Shown here: in pieces, positions 1 to 6,874 of the stretch
How positions within the stretch are numbered: the stretch's first letter is position 1
How the letters are laid out: each line of letters starts with the position of its first letter
From: Phenylobacterium sp.
Lineage (GTDB): Bacteria > Pseudomonadota > Alphaproteobacteria > Caulobacterales > Caulobacteraceae
Direction: 5' to 3'
Length of the DNA stretch: 37,412 nt
Assembly (NCBI RefSeq): GCF_024508875.1
Contig: NZ_JANINU010000121.1
Coordinates: 1,194 to 38,605, forward strand
Notes under the pieces: model-generated
Seen by the model: the letters and a program-made list of their open reading frames with translations, nothing else
Told to the model about the DNA's origin: nothing
The model's database searches: none
Translations under genes and position numbers: made by a program

Positions 1-230
1 AAGAAGGTCTCGCCGGGCGCAAGGTCCCAATATTGATGCTGCAGGACGATGGTCATCTCGTCGGGATACTTGGACAGCAGATCGACGGGTCCCGAGACCC
101 CGGCCGCGTCGGTCTTGAAGGTGATGTAGAAGTGGTGCGAGCCCGGCAGGCCCTCGGGCGCCGCGGCGCGCTTCAGCGCAGCCTTTGCGACACCGCGCAG
201 GGCGTCCTGCGCGAGGGCCTCATAGTTCAT
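1..230 (-). CDS. sspB: ClpXP adaptor protein SspB (alpha type), 5' part only
   Basis: The minus strand reads from ATG at 230 to the window edge with no stop, giving about 76 residues that begin MNYEALAQDALRGVAKAALK. The segment then continues through LPGSHHFYITFKT, LLSKYPDEMTIVLQHQYWDL and PGETFF. This matches the N-terminal half of alphaproteobacterial SspB, including the SspB-fold strand HHFYITF. SspB is a cytosolic dimer that binds the ssrA degradation tag and tethers tagged proteins to the ClpXP protease. An AGGAT Shine-Dalgarno-like stretch sits about 8 bases before the ATG. The gene lies downstream of ssrA on the same strand, which fits the shared pathway. The C-terminal ClpX-binding tail is outside the window, so I cannot check it. 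Confidence 0.88.
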   Translation of the reverse strand, partial: MNYEALAQDALRGVAKAALKRAAAPEGLPGSHHFYITFKTDAAGVSGPVDLLSKYPDEMTIVLQHQYWDLAPGETF

Positions 231-420
231 AAGATCCTGGACCGGCGGATCCTGGGCCAAACCAAAACTCCGAAACAAAGCGAACTCTCGGAAGGTAGCG
301 ACTGCCGGCCAGTGCGCAAGGCTAGAAGGACACGCGATATCGCCTTCTGTCGTCAACCACACACATAAGCCTACCCGCGGTGGGGCGCCCGTTGCGTTTC
401 AAGGCCAGGTTGGGAGGGAA

Positions 421-540
421 GTGGGAGACTTCTGTTGGCAGGCGCCTCCAGATCCTCGCTTGGAGAAGGGAGGCGCCGCTGAGAGGTGGGTGGGAGGCTT
501 CTGTTGGCAGGCGCCTCCCGGGCCCCGCCTAAGGATCTGA
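421..540. repeat. Structured direct repeat between ssrA and sspB
   Basis: Two 29-base copies at 421-449 and 490-518 differ at one base (position 428 A versus 497 G). Each copy ends in GGCGCCTCC, and an inverted GGAGGCGCC lies between them at 469-477. A second inverted pair, CAGATCCT (449-456) and AGGATCTG (532-539), encloses the middle of the block. Read on the minus strand, the block lies after the tmRNA and can form several GC stems, so it may end or process the ssrA transcript. It lacks a U-run, so it is not a standard intrinsic terminator. The stretch 231-420 shows no gene that I can support and presumably holds the sspB promoter. Confidence 0.7.
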
Positions 541-812
541 ACCCCTAGGACTTGGTTCGGATGTTACCGGACCGCATTACGCAGCCAGGCGAACTTCCTC
601 AGCGAAGTTATCGTTCGCATTTAGTTTAAGACCCGGAACGGTGGGTCAAGCCGAGAGAAAGCAACGCCTTTACACGTCTGTCGATGCTGATCGGCCCCTC
701 ACTGTCCCGGCAATAACCCGGGGGAAGATTGGTGGAGCCGCCGGGAATCGCACCCGGGTCCAGTCCGCTTATTACTCGCGCGTTTATCTCCATAGTCGGG
801 CGAACCCGACGA
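541..812 (-). ncRNA. ssrA: Permuted two-piece tmRNA (ssrA)
   Basis: On the minus strand the acceptor piece comes first. A hairpin with 6-base arms (810-795) is followed by a T-arm CCGGG-TGCGATT-CCCGG, the acceptor strand CGGCTCC, and an encoded ACCA ending at 730. After a roughly 31-base spacer (729-699), which itself can fold, the coding piece starts with GGGGCCG at 698-692. This pairs with CGGCTCC over all 7 positions, one of them G-U. The tag reading frame lies further on at 618-577. This 3'-half-first order is the circular permutation known from Caulobacter and other alphaproteobacteria, in which the precursor is cut into two RNAs. The function is rescue of stalled ribosomes. The CCA end and the coding-piece 5' end are well placed. 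The outer ends near 812 and 541 are approximate. Confidence 0.92.
577..618 (-). other. tmRNA proteolysis-tag reading frame
   Basis: From the resume codon GCG at 618-616 the minus strand encodes ANDNFAEEVRLAA and then TAA (579-577). With the alanine carried by the tmRNA itself, the added tag is AANDNFAEEVRLAA. The N-terminal AANDNFAEE matches the Caulobacter-type tag, where SspB binds. The LAA end is the usual ClpX/ClpA recognition signal. As I recall it, the C. crescentus tag ends AVAA, so the VRLAA tail is the variable part. The resume codon is inferred from the alignment of the tag, because no start codon is used. Confidence 0.9.
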
Positions 813-992
813 TCCACATATAGGCGCTCCGGCCCGGGATTTGAAGGACTTGCGGCTGATCGCCGTTCGCGAAGCGCGGGCGGCGGCAGCGAATTTCGTG
901 GATGACCACCCAGCCTTCGCGGACGGATTCACGGCGCGGGGCGAGCGGCGCCTAGGCTCGCGGGCATCGAATTCCCCCGTCCCGGAGCCTCT

Positions 993-1607
993 ATGAAGAA
1001 CCTCGTCTACGCTGGCCGCGCCCTCGTCGGGGACCTGCTGGCCACCTTGCTGTTCGCCGCCCTCGTGGCGCTCAAGGTCGATGTCGTGGTCGCGACCGGC
1101 GCGTCCATCGCGATGGGCGTGGCGCAGATCGCGCTCATGAGGGTCATGGGGCGGGACGTGTCGCGCCTGCAGTGGGCGAGCCTTGGGCTGGTGCTGGTCT
1201 TCGGCACGGCCAGCATGCTGGCGCACGACCCGCGTTTCCTGATGGCCAAGCCCACCATCGTCTACGCGATCATCGGCGTCGTGATGCTGCAGCGCGGTTG
1301 GATGCTGCGCTACCTTCCGCCGGCGGCGGACGGCTATGGGGCGAAAGCGATGATCGTGTTCGGCTATGTCTGGGCGGGCCTGATGTTCGCCACCGGCGTG
1401 GCGAACCTCTTCTTCGCCGTCGCCCTGCCGGCGCTGTGGCCGGCGCTCCTGGCGATCTTCCCGCTCGTGTCGAAGATCGCGCTCTTCGCAGTCCAATTCG
1501 TCACTGTCCGTCACCTGGCGATCCGCGAGGCGAAGGCGGCGGGGGCGACGGATGCGCAGATCCGGGCCCGGATGGCGCAGATGTCGGCCCGGACGGAGGC
1601 GGCGTGA
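993..1607 (+). CDS. yciB: Inner membrane protein YciB/IspZ, septation protein A family
   Basis: The product is 204 residues, very hydrophobic, with about five membrane segments (roughly 12-28, 32-50, 60-78, 85-100 and 125-170). It ends in a short basic cytoplasmic tail with REAKAAGATDAQIRARMA. Overall pattern and length fit the YciB/IspZ family, which affects cell-envelope integrity and division; its exact biochemistry is unsettled. The ATG at 993 has a GGAG ribosome site about 9 bases upstream. The last 107 bases overlap the end of the opposite-strand gene at 1501-2532. Between the ssrA acceptor end and this gene (813-992) I see no further gene. Confidence 0.8.
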   Translation: MKNLVYAGRALVGDLLATLLFAALVALKVDVVVATGASIAMGVAQIALMRVMGRDVSRLQWASLGLVLVFGTASMLAHDPRFLMAKPTIVYAIIGVVMLQRGWMLRYLPPAADGYGAKAMIVFGYVWAGLMFATGVANLFFAVALPALWPALLAIFPLVSKIALFAVQFVTVRHLAIREAKAAGATDAQIRARMAQMSARTEAA

Positions 1608-2532
1608 CTTCCGGCGGCGTCTCCGGCTCGGGCTGGGGCGCTGGCTCGGCGCCGGGCGGCGGCAGGCGGGCGTCGGGGTTGACCTTCAACCGCCCGCCGC
1701 CCTCCACCAGGTCGCGGTAGGCGCCGCGGGCGTTCGCGAAGTTCGCGCCGCCCGGAAAGACCACGTCGAACCGGGCGTCGTGACCCAGGGCCGCGCCCAG
1801 CGCCGCCTCCAGCACGTCGGCCGCTTCGCCCACCTCGGCGGGATCGCAGGCCCGGTGCAGCGTGACCGCGCGGCCGGGCGTGACCAGGGTGATGTCGTAG
1901 GCTGTGCCCACGAGGCAGAGCGCGTCGGCGGCGCCTGGCTCGACCACGCGTACGTCGCGCGGCGATCGCCAGAGCGGCAGGTCGCGGAGCGCCAGGAATC
2001 TCGCCGCCGAGCCGGGCGGCAGTTCGTCGTCGAACCCCATCCGGCGGCCGATGCCCGCCTCGCAGCAGGCGAGGCCGGCGCGGCCCTGGACGAACGCATG
2101 GCCGTCGCCGCGCACGGTGATCCGGGTGACCGTCTGGCGGACGCTGTTGGAGGGGCGGGTCCAGACCTCCAGGATCATCTCGTCGCCCCGCACCAGTTGC
2201 CACTGCAGCGGCATCAGGCCCCAGAGCCGGTAGGTGGAGGGCGCCACGCCGTTGTCGGGCGCGGCCTGCAGTTCGCCCTTGCGCAGACGCCGGCCGCCCA
2301 GCGGATCCGACGCCTCGCTGGGCTTCAGGCGCTTGTCGTCCCACCAGCTCTTGGGATCCGGCGGGGGGAAGGGCAAGATCTCGGCCTCGGCAGGCGGAGT
2401 GTTCGGCGGCGCGCCGATCACGGTGGGCTTCGCCGTCTTGCCCGGGATGGGAATGATCAGCGGAATCTGCGCCGCGGCCGGCGTGGCGACGGCGAGAGTG
2501 AGCAGGCAGGCGAGGACAGTGCGTACGGACAC
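1501..2532 (-). CDS. Secreted hypothetical protein with proline-rich C-terminus
   Basis: This encodes 343 residues. Residues 1-22 form a signal peptide (MSVRTVLACLLTLAVATPAAAQ), followed by a proline-rich linker (about 25-60). A globular middle (about 70-285) contains a cysteine pair (LACCEAG) and further cysteines. A low-complexity Pro/Ser/Gly tail follows. I do not recognise the family. The start codon lies 41 bases after the ilvN stop on the same strand, so the two may be co-transcribed. The 3' end runs 107 bases into yciB on the other strand. The tail composition suggests the reading frame was extended after loss of an earlier stop. The frame and signal peptide support a real exported protein; the C-terminal limit is less sure. 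Confidence 0.65.
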   Translation of the reverse strand: MSVRTVLACLLTLAVATPAAAQIPLIIPIPGKTAKPTVIGAPPNTPPAEAEILPFPPPDPKSWWDDKRLKPSEASDPLGGRRLRKGELQAAPDNGVAPSTYRLWGLMPLQWQLVRGDEMILEVWTRPSNSVRQTVTRITVRGDGHAFVQGRAGLACCEAGIGRRMGFDDELPPGSAARFLALRDLPLWRSPRDVRVVEPGAADALCLVGTAYDITLVTPGRAVTLHRACDPAEVGEAADVLEAALGAALGHDARFDVVFPGGANFANARGAYRDLVEGGGRLKVNPDARLPPPGAEPAPQPEPETPPEVTPPPSGPTSAPSGPGSAHPSPPPPSPRGSPGDGQ

Positions 2533-2573
2533 ACCGTGAAAGAGGTCGGGCGGGCCGCTTGTTCCCGAAACCC

Positions 2574-3122
2574 CTAGAAGACCTCGACGCCTCGCTGCAG
2601 CGAAAGCACGCCGGTGCGGGAGACCTCGACGAGGCCGAGCGGCTTCATCAGGTCGACGAACTTGTCGATCTTGGCCGAAGCGCCGGTCAGTTCGAAGACG
2701 AAGCTTTCGTGTGTGGTGTCGACCACCTTGGCGCGGAAGATGTCGGACACGCGCAGGGCTTCCACCCGCTCCACACCGGATCCGCGCACCTTCACCAGGG
2801 CCAGTTCGCGCTCGATGCCGTTGGGGTCCTTGGTCACATCCTGCACGTGGCGGGTGGAGACCATCTTCTGGAGCTGGGCCTCGATCTGGGCCAGCACCTG
2901 GGGCGTGCCGCGCGTGACGATGGTGATCCGGCTGGTATGGGCCCCGGTGTCCGTCTCGGCGACGGTCAGGCTGTCGATGTTGTAGCCGCGGGCCGCGAAC
3001 AGGCCGACCACGCGGTGCAGCACGCCGGGCTCGTTGTCCACCAGCACCGCGAAGGTGGCGCGGCTCTCCTCCTGCTCGGCGTGGGCGAGGTCGTAGACGG
3101 AGGCGGGCTGGGCGTCGGTCAT
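2574..3122 (-). CDS. ilvN: Acetolactate synthase regulatory (small) subunit
   Basis: The product is 182 residues. An N-terminal ACT domain (about 22-97) carries ATFAVLVDNEPGVLHRVVGL and GYNIDSLTV, the usual valine-binding region. The C-terminal ALS small-subunit domain follows (about 100-180), including ELTGASAKIDKFVDLM. IlvN activates the IlvB catalytic subunit and gives feedback inhibition by branched-chain amino acids in the first shared step of Ile/Val/Leu synthesis. It is not next to ilvB, which ends at 11086 and starts at 12876 on the same strand. An AGGAAC ribosome site precedes the ATG. I see no attenuator-like terminator in the 124 bases upstream, unlike ilvB. Confidence 0.95.
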   Translation of the reverse strand: MTDAQPASVYDLAHAEQEESRATFAVLVDNEPGVLHRVVGLFAARGYNIDSLTVAETDTGAHTSRITIVTRGTPQVLAQIEAQLQKMVSTRHVQDVTKDPNGIERELALVKVRGSGVERVEALRVSDIFRAKVVDTTHESFVFELTGASAKIDKFVDLMKPLGLVEVSRTGVLSLQRGVEVF

Positions 3123-3246
3123 GGTGCGGTTCCTGAACGGTGAGCGTCAGGTGTCACAGGATGGCTGGCGCCGCAACCGACTGCTGCCAGCACGTTGTCA
3201 CCAAGGGGGCGCAATCTATCGCCAGGCAGCGCGAAGGAGACAGCCC

Positions 3247-3606
3247 ATGCCCACCGTCACAGAGATTGCTGAAGACCTGGTCGCCATGTGCAAGCGGGGC
3301 GAGTTTGGCGCGGCGGGCGAGAAGCACTGGGCCGACGACGTCGTCAGCCTGGAGGTGGGGGAAGGCGAGATGGCCCGCATCCAGGGGAAGGCCGGCGTGC
3401 GCGGCAAAGGCGAGTGGTGGGCCGCCAACCACGACGTTCACGACAGCCTAGTCGAAGGCCCTTACGTGAACGGGGACCAGTTCGTCGTGCGCTTCAAGAT
3501 GGACCTCACGCCTAAGGGCGGCCAACGCCGTGTGATGGACGAGGTCGGGGTCTATACTGTGAAGGGCGGGAAGATCTCTGAGGAACGGTTCTTCTACGGG
3601 ATCTGA
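3247..3606 (+). CDS. NTF2-like / SnoaL-like domain protein
   Basis: The product is 119 residues beginning MPTVTEIAEDLVAMCKRGEF. The ATG at 3247 is chosen because AAGGAGA lies 7 bases before it. An upstream in-frame start near 3121 would overlap the ilvN start and adds an unconvincing basic stretch. The pattern of a helical start, a KHWADDVVSLE strand and a final EVGVYTVKGGKISEERFFYG strand is the small cone-shaped SnoaL/NTF2 fold. These proteins bind or isomerise small hydrophobic molecules; no substrate can be read from the sequence. It is divergent from ilvN. Confidence 0.72.
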   Translation: MPTVTEIAEDLVAMCKRGEFGAAGEKHWADDVVSLEVGEGEMARIQGKAGVRGKGEWWAANHDVHDSLVEGPYVNGDQFVVRFKMDLTPKGGQRRVMDEVGVYTVKGGKISEERFFYGI

Positions 3607-3852
3607 TGGGAGGGGGCGTGGCCCCGCCGCCACATCCCGCCGCTCTCTCGCAGAGCTTGTTAACCTTTGCCTTGCGGCCTCCGCGCTAGCCGTGAGACAC
3701 CGCCGCATCTTCAACGAGGTCGCCGAATGACGACGCACTCAAACACGCAAGGACAAGGTCGGCCCTGGGCCGCCCTGCGCGTGCGCGTCGCTTTCGAGCC
3801 GGGCGCGCTCCCAACCCAGCGACGCTGATTTCGCCGTGCTCCTGCAGGGGTC

Positions 3853-4896
3853 ATGGCGCACCCCTCGGAGCCAAAGATGTTCAAGCTGTTTTCGGGCGTG
3901 GTCCCGGCCCCGACGAGGGCCGAACCCACCGCCCTCCTGAAACTGGTGGCGGGCCAGTTCGCGGCCGACGTGGCGCGTATCTGGCCCGAGCCGCACACTG
4001 CGTTCCTGACCGCGACGTCGGCGCGACGCCATCTCGTGTGCCTGGCGCTCGCGCTCGCGCGCGACGTGGAGAGCCTCGCCGACGCGATCCTGCGCGGCCG
4101 GCTTCGCGCGGCCATCGAAAGGGCGCTCGGCCGCGCCCCCGCGGGCCTGGAGCGGGCGCTGGGCCGGATGGGCGAGACCGCCTGGGCGGGCGAGGCCTAC
4201 CGCCGGCTGCTCGACCTGCTGTCGGACGCCCGGGCGGCGAAGCTGCTCCGTCACGCCGAGGCGATCGACCCGGCTGCGGTCGCGCGCCTGGGCCGGCTGC
4301 CCGCGCCGATGCAGCGCGCGCTGTCGCTGGCCGTGCTCATCACCGACGACGCCGCGACCGCCGTGGCGGAGGCCGCGGGCGCCATCGCCTGCCGGTCGGG
4401 CGCGGCGGCGGCCGATGCGGCGGTAAGGCGCTGGGCCGAGGCAGAAACGGAAACGGCGCTGTTCGAGGCGGTGCGCGAGGATCTCTATCCCGAGCCGCCG
4501 CCGCCGCCGTTCGAGGGCACGGCGAAGCTGCGGCCGCTCGCCACCAAGGCGGCGATGCGCGAGGCCGCGCGGCGGTACAACAACTGCCTGGCGACCCGGG
4601 TCACCCACGCCGTGGGCGGCTTCTCGGCCTACTACGAATGGACCGGCAACCCCGGCGCCATCGTCGAGATCGGCCGCGACGCCATCTTCGGCTGGCGGCT
4701 GGAGGAGGCCAAGGGCCCCAACAACGACCCCCTCGACGCGGAGACCCGCGCGTCGCTGACGGCGGAGCTGGGGCTGCTGGGCGTCCATGTCGGGCGCAGC
4801 GGCTGGCAACTGGAGCGTGCGCTCTGCCCCGACGTGGGGCGAGGCTGGCGGCTCCCTTCCGTCGCCGAAGACCTCGCCGAGGTGTTTGGCGACTGA
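3853..4896 (+). CDS. Uncharacterised protein with a faint PcfJ-like core
   Basis: The product is 347 residues, with no signal peptide or membrane segment. The N-terminal 210 residues are Ala/Arg/Leu-rich and probably helical. After a short proline run (about 214-219) comes the most distinctive part: RYNNCLATRV (241-250), a GGFSAYYEW strand, AIVEIGRDAIFGWRL and EAKGPNNDPL (285-294). The order of Cys, aromatic-rich strand, hydrophobic strand and a basic-Gly-x-Asn-Asn-x-Pro motif resembles the core of PcfJ-like proteins of mobile elements. That is my inference from pattern only. An internal ATG at 3877 with a CGGAG ahead of it is an alternative start. The region 3607-3852 has no gene that I can support firmly. 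Confidence 0.6.
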   Translation: MAHPSEPKMFKLFSGVVPAPTRAEPTALLKLVAGQFAADVARIWPEPHTAFLTATSARRHLVCLALALARDVESLADAILRGRLRAAIERALGRAPAGLERALGRMGETAWAGEAYRRLLDLLSDARAAKLLRHAEAIDPAAVARLGRLPAPMQRALSLAVLITDDAATAVAEAAGAIACRSGAAAADAAVRRWAEAETETALFEAVREDLYPEPPPPPFEGTAKLRPLATKAAMREAARRYNNCLATRVTHAVGGFSAYYEWTGNPGAIVEIGRDAIFGWRLEEAKGPNNDPLDAETRASLTAELGLLGVHVGRSGWQLERALCPDVGRGWRLPSVAEDLAEVFGD

Positions 4897-4955
4897 TCGG
4901 GCCACGCCCAACGTGACGCTTGCCACGAGGACATCGGGCGCCGACATTGGCCCCG

Positions 4956-5270
4956 ATGTCCTCCCTGCGACCACCCCGCGGCTTGGGCCGTCGTCTCGAT
5001 TTCGAGACCGGCGAGGCGGTGCTGCACCACGAATTGCTGGAGGAGCAGGCCCAGTCCATGGGCCGGGCAGGCCGCAAGGTGGAGGCGGCGCTCGCCGCGC
5101 TGCGCGACCATCCGGGCGGAGAGGGGCGCGCGATCGTCCTGAAGGCTGCGGCCGAGGCGGTCTGGGGCTTCCTCGTGCAACGCGAGATCATGGGGCTGCG
5201 CGACCGCGCCGCAGTCATCGCCCTCTATGACATCCCGCGTGAGGTGCTGGTCCGCATCGGGGCGCGCTGA
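4956..5270 (+). CDS. Small uncharacterised protein, paralogue A (DUF6665-like)
   Basis: The product is 104 residues beginning MSSLRPPRGLGRRLDFETGE. It is predicted to be helical throughout, with LHHELLEEQAQSMGRAGRK, then AAAEAVWGFLVQREIMGLRD, and ending PREVLVRIGAR. It resembles a small alphaproteobacterial family of unknown function (probably DUF6665, from memory). The same pattern recurs in the protein at 5946-6275, so the two are paralogues. The ATG at 4956 is preferred over an upstream TTG at 4920 because the family-like sequence begins there. It follows the PcfJ-like gene by 59 bases. Confidence 0.7.
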   Translation: MSSLRPPRGLGRRLDFETGEAVLHHELLEEQAQSMGRAGRKVEAALAALRDHPGGEGRAIVLKAAAEAVWGFLVQREIMGLRDRAAVIALYDIPREVLVRIGAR

Positions 5271-5333
5271 TCGCCTTGGCCTTCCGTAGCGGCGCCCCGG
5301 CATGCTGGCGCTTCGAAGAAGGGGGCTCCGGCC

Positions 5334-5855
5334 ATGGCGATTTCACTCTACGACTGCAGCGTCGCATCGTTCCTGCAGGTGCTGGGCGCGGTGCAGTCCT
5401 TCCTGGACAAGGGTCTTGCGCACTGCCGCGAGGCGGGCCTCGATCCCGAAACCATCGTGGACACGCGGCTGCACGACGACATGCTGCCCTTCCGCTTCCA
5501 GATCGTCTCGGTGGCGCACCATTCGCGCGGCGCGCTCGAAGGCGCCAAAGCCGGGCTGTTCCTGCCGCCGGGGGGCGTGGGCGAACTGGACTACGCCGGC
5601 CTGCAGGGCCTGGTGGCCGAGGCCCGCGGGGCCCTGCAAGGTCTGTCGCGAGACGAGGTGAACGCCCTGGAGGGCAAGGACATGGTCTTCCGCCTCGGCT
5701 CGCGAGAGATGCCGTTCACGGTGGAGAACTTCCTGCTTTCGTTCTCGACGCCGAACCTGCATTTCCACGCGACGACCGCGTACGACATCCTGCGCCAGTC
5801 GGGCGTGCCGCTGGGCAAGCGCGACTACATGGGCCAGATGCGGCTCAAGCTCTGA
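5334..5855 (+). CDS. DUF1993 family protein (DinB-like fold)
   Basis: The product is 173 residues. It begins MAISLYDCSVASFLQVLGAV, typical of DUF1993, in which a short N-terminal segment leads into a helical bundle. LHDDMLPFRFQIVSVAHHSR (about 45-65) and NLHFHATTAYDILRQSGVPLGKRDY (about 142-166) are the other family hallmarks. The paired histidines fit the metal-site position of the related DinB fold, but no enzymatic activity is established for the family. It sits between two paralogous small genes, with 63 bases before it. Confidence 0.82.
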   Translation: MAISLYDCSVASFLQVLGAVQSFLDKGLAHCREAGLDPETIVDTRLHDDMLPFRFQIVSVAHHSRGALEGAKAGLFLPPGGVGELDYAGLQGLVAEARGALQGLSRDEVNALEGKDMVFRLGSREMPFTVENFLLSFSTPNLHFHATTAYDILRQSGVPLGKRDYMGQMRLKL

Positions 5856-5945
5856 GGCGTTCACATAAACGGGAGCAGGACGCCGCCTCCGCGCATTGGT
5901 GCTAGGCTCAGGCTGTTGGGGGCTATCACCAATCCAGGAGGCGGA

Positions 5946-6275
5946 ATGTCCGCTCTGAGATTACCTCAGCACCTCGCCGAGCCGGCCCATGTCGACCGTG
6001 GCGAAGCGCATCTCAAGTTCAGGCTGCTCGAAGACATCGACGCAGCCGTCGGGCATACCGAACGCGACGTGGAGCGCGCGCTGCTCGCGCTGCGCAGCCA
6101 TGACGCCCACCAGACTCCTCCGCGGGATCGACAGCGGCTGCTCGACGCCGCCGCCGAGGCCGTCTGGCGCCTGATCGTGCAGCACGAGGCCTGCGACCTC
6201 ACCGACCACCACGAGCTGGTGGAGCGCTACGGGGTCCCGCCCGAGGTCATGGCGCGCATAGGCGCCCTGCACTGA
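5946..6275 (+). CDS. Small uncharacterised protein, paralogue B (DUF6665-like)
   Basis: The product is 109 residues. The ATG at 5946 follows a perfect AGGAGG at 5936-5941. It shares with the protein at 4956-5270 the positions GEA-L, LLE, VE-AL-ALR-H, AAAEAVW, VQ-E, and the ending P-EV-RIGA, so it is a diverged copy. The loop around TPPRDRQR is longer and the N-terminus differs. There is no membrane segment and no recognisable catalytic motif. It is convergent with ybaK, with 16 bases between the ends. Confidence 0.72.
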   Translation: MSALRLPQHLAEPAHVDRGEAHLKFRLLEDIDAAVGHTERDVERALLALRSHDAHQTPPRDRQRLLDAAAEAVWRLIVQHEACDLTDHHELVERYGVPPEVMARIGALH

Positions 6276-6291
6276 GACCTATTTCATCCCG

Positions 6292-6765
6292 TCAGGCGGC
6301 CACCGCCGAAACCTTCGCGCCGAGGATCCGGACGAGGTCGGCGGGGGCCAGCCGCGCCTGCAGTCCGCGCTGGCCCGCGTTGACGAACGCGGTCGCAAGA
6401 CTGGCCGCTTCGGCGTCGATCACCGTCGGGACGGCGCGCTTCTGGCCGAAGGGACTGACGCCGCCCACCTTGTAGCCGGTCAGGCGCTCGGCGTCGGCCG
6501 GCTTCATCATCTCGGCCGACTTGGCGCCGAGCGCGGCGGCGAGCCGCTTCATGCTGACCTCGCGGTCGGACGCAAGGACCACGCAAGCCGGCTTGCCGTC
6601 AGCCTTGACCATCAGCGTCTTCAGAACCTCGCCGGGCGGAACGCCCAGGGCCTCCGCCGCCTGCAGGCCCACCCGCTCGGCGCCGGGATCGTAGGCGTAC
6701 TCGGCCAGCGCATAGGCGACGCCGGCCTTGTCGAGGGCGAGGGTGGCTGGCGTGGTTCGACTCAT
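6292..6765 (-). CDS. ybaK: YbaK/EbsC-family Cys-tRNA(Pro) deacylase
   Basis: The product is 157 residues in the YbaK/ProX editing-domain family. Features are an N-terminal ALDKAGVAYALAEY, the VPPGEVLKTLMVKADGK strand with the conserved lysine, a VVLASDREVSMKRLA helix, and GYKVGGVSPFGQKRAVPTVI, the hallmark GGxSPFG loop. These stand-alone editing enzymes hydrolyse mischarged Cys-tRNA(Pro) in the cytosol. It is divergent from the heme oxygenase gene, with about 109 bases in between. Confidence 0.9.
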   Translation of the reverse strand: MSRTTPATLALDKAGVAYALAEYAYDPGAERVGLQAAEALGVPPGEVLKTLMVKADGKPACVVLASDREVSMKRLAAALGAKSAEMMKPADAERLTGYKVGGVSPFGQKRAVPTVIDAEAASLATAFVNAGQRGLQARLAPADLVRILGAKVSAVAA

Positions 6766-6874
6766 CGAAGAATTTCGAGGTGTTTTCGGAAACCAAAGCG
6801 GCTTTGTCGGGTATCATACCGAAGGCCGGCGCGGCGGCCTCTATCGTATCGAACGGGACCTCCTTTCAAGAGAC

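Noticed and set aside
730..812. A stand-alone tRNA gene at the CCA end
   Set aside because: There is a T-arm and acceptor strand but no anticodon arm; the segment is the acceptor piece of the tmRNA.
699..1514. Long minus-strand frame opposite yciB and across ssrA
   Set aside because: It is Arg/His/Asp-rich, has no family features, and is the antisense shadow of yciB.
3727..3828. 33-codon frame ahead of the PcfJ-like gene
   Set aside because: It has a GAGG-like site but no amino-acid run, no terminator and no family features, so it cannot be told from chance.
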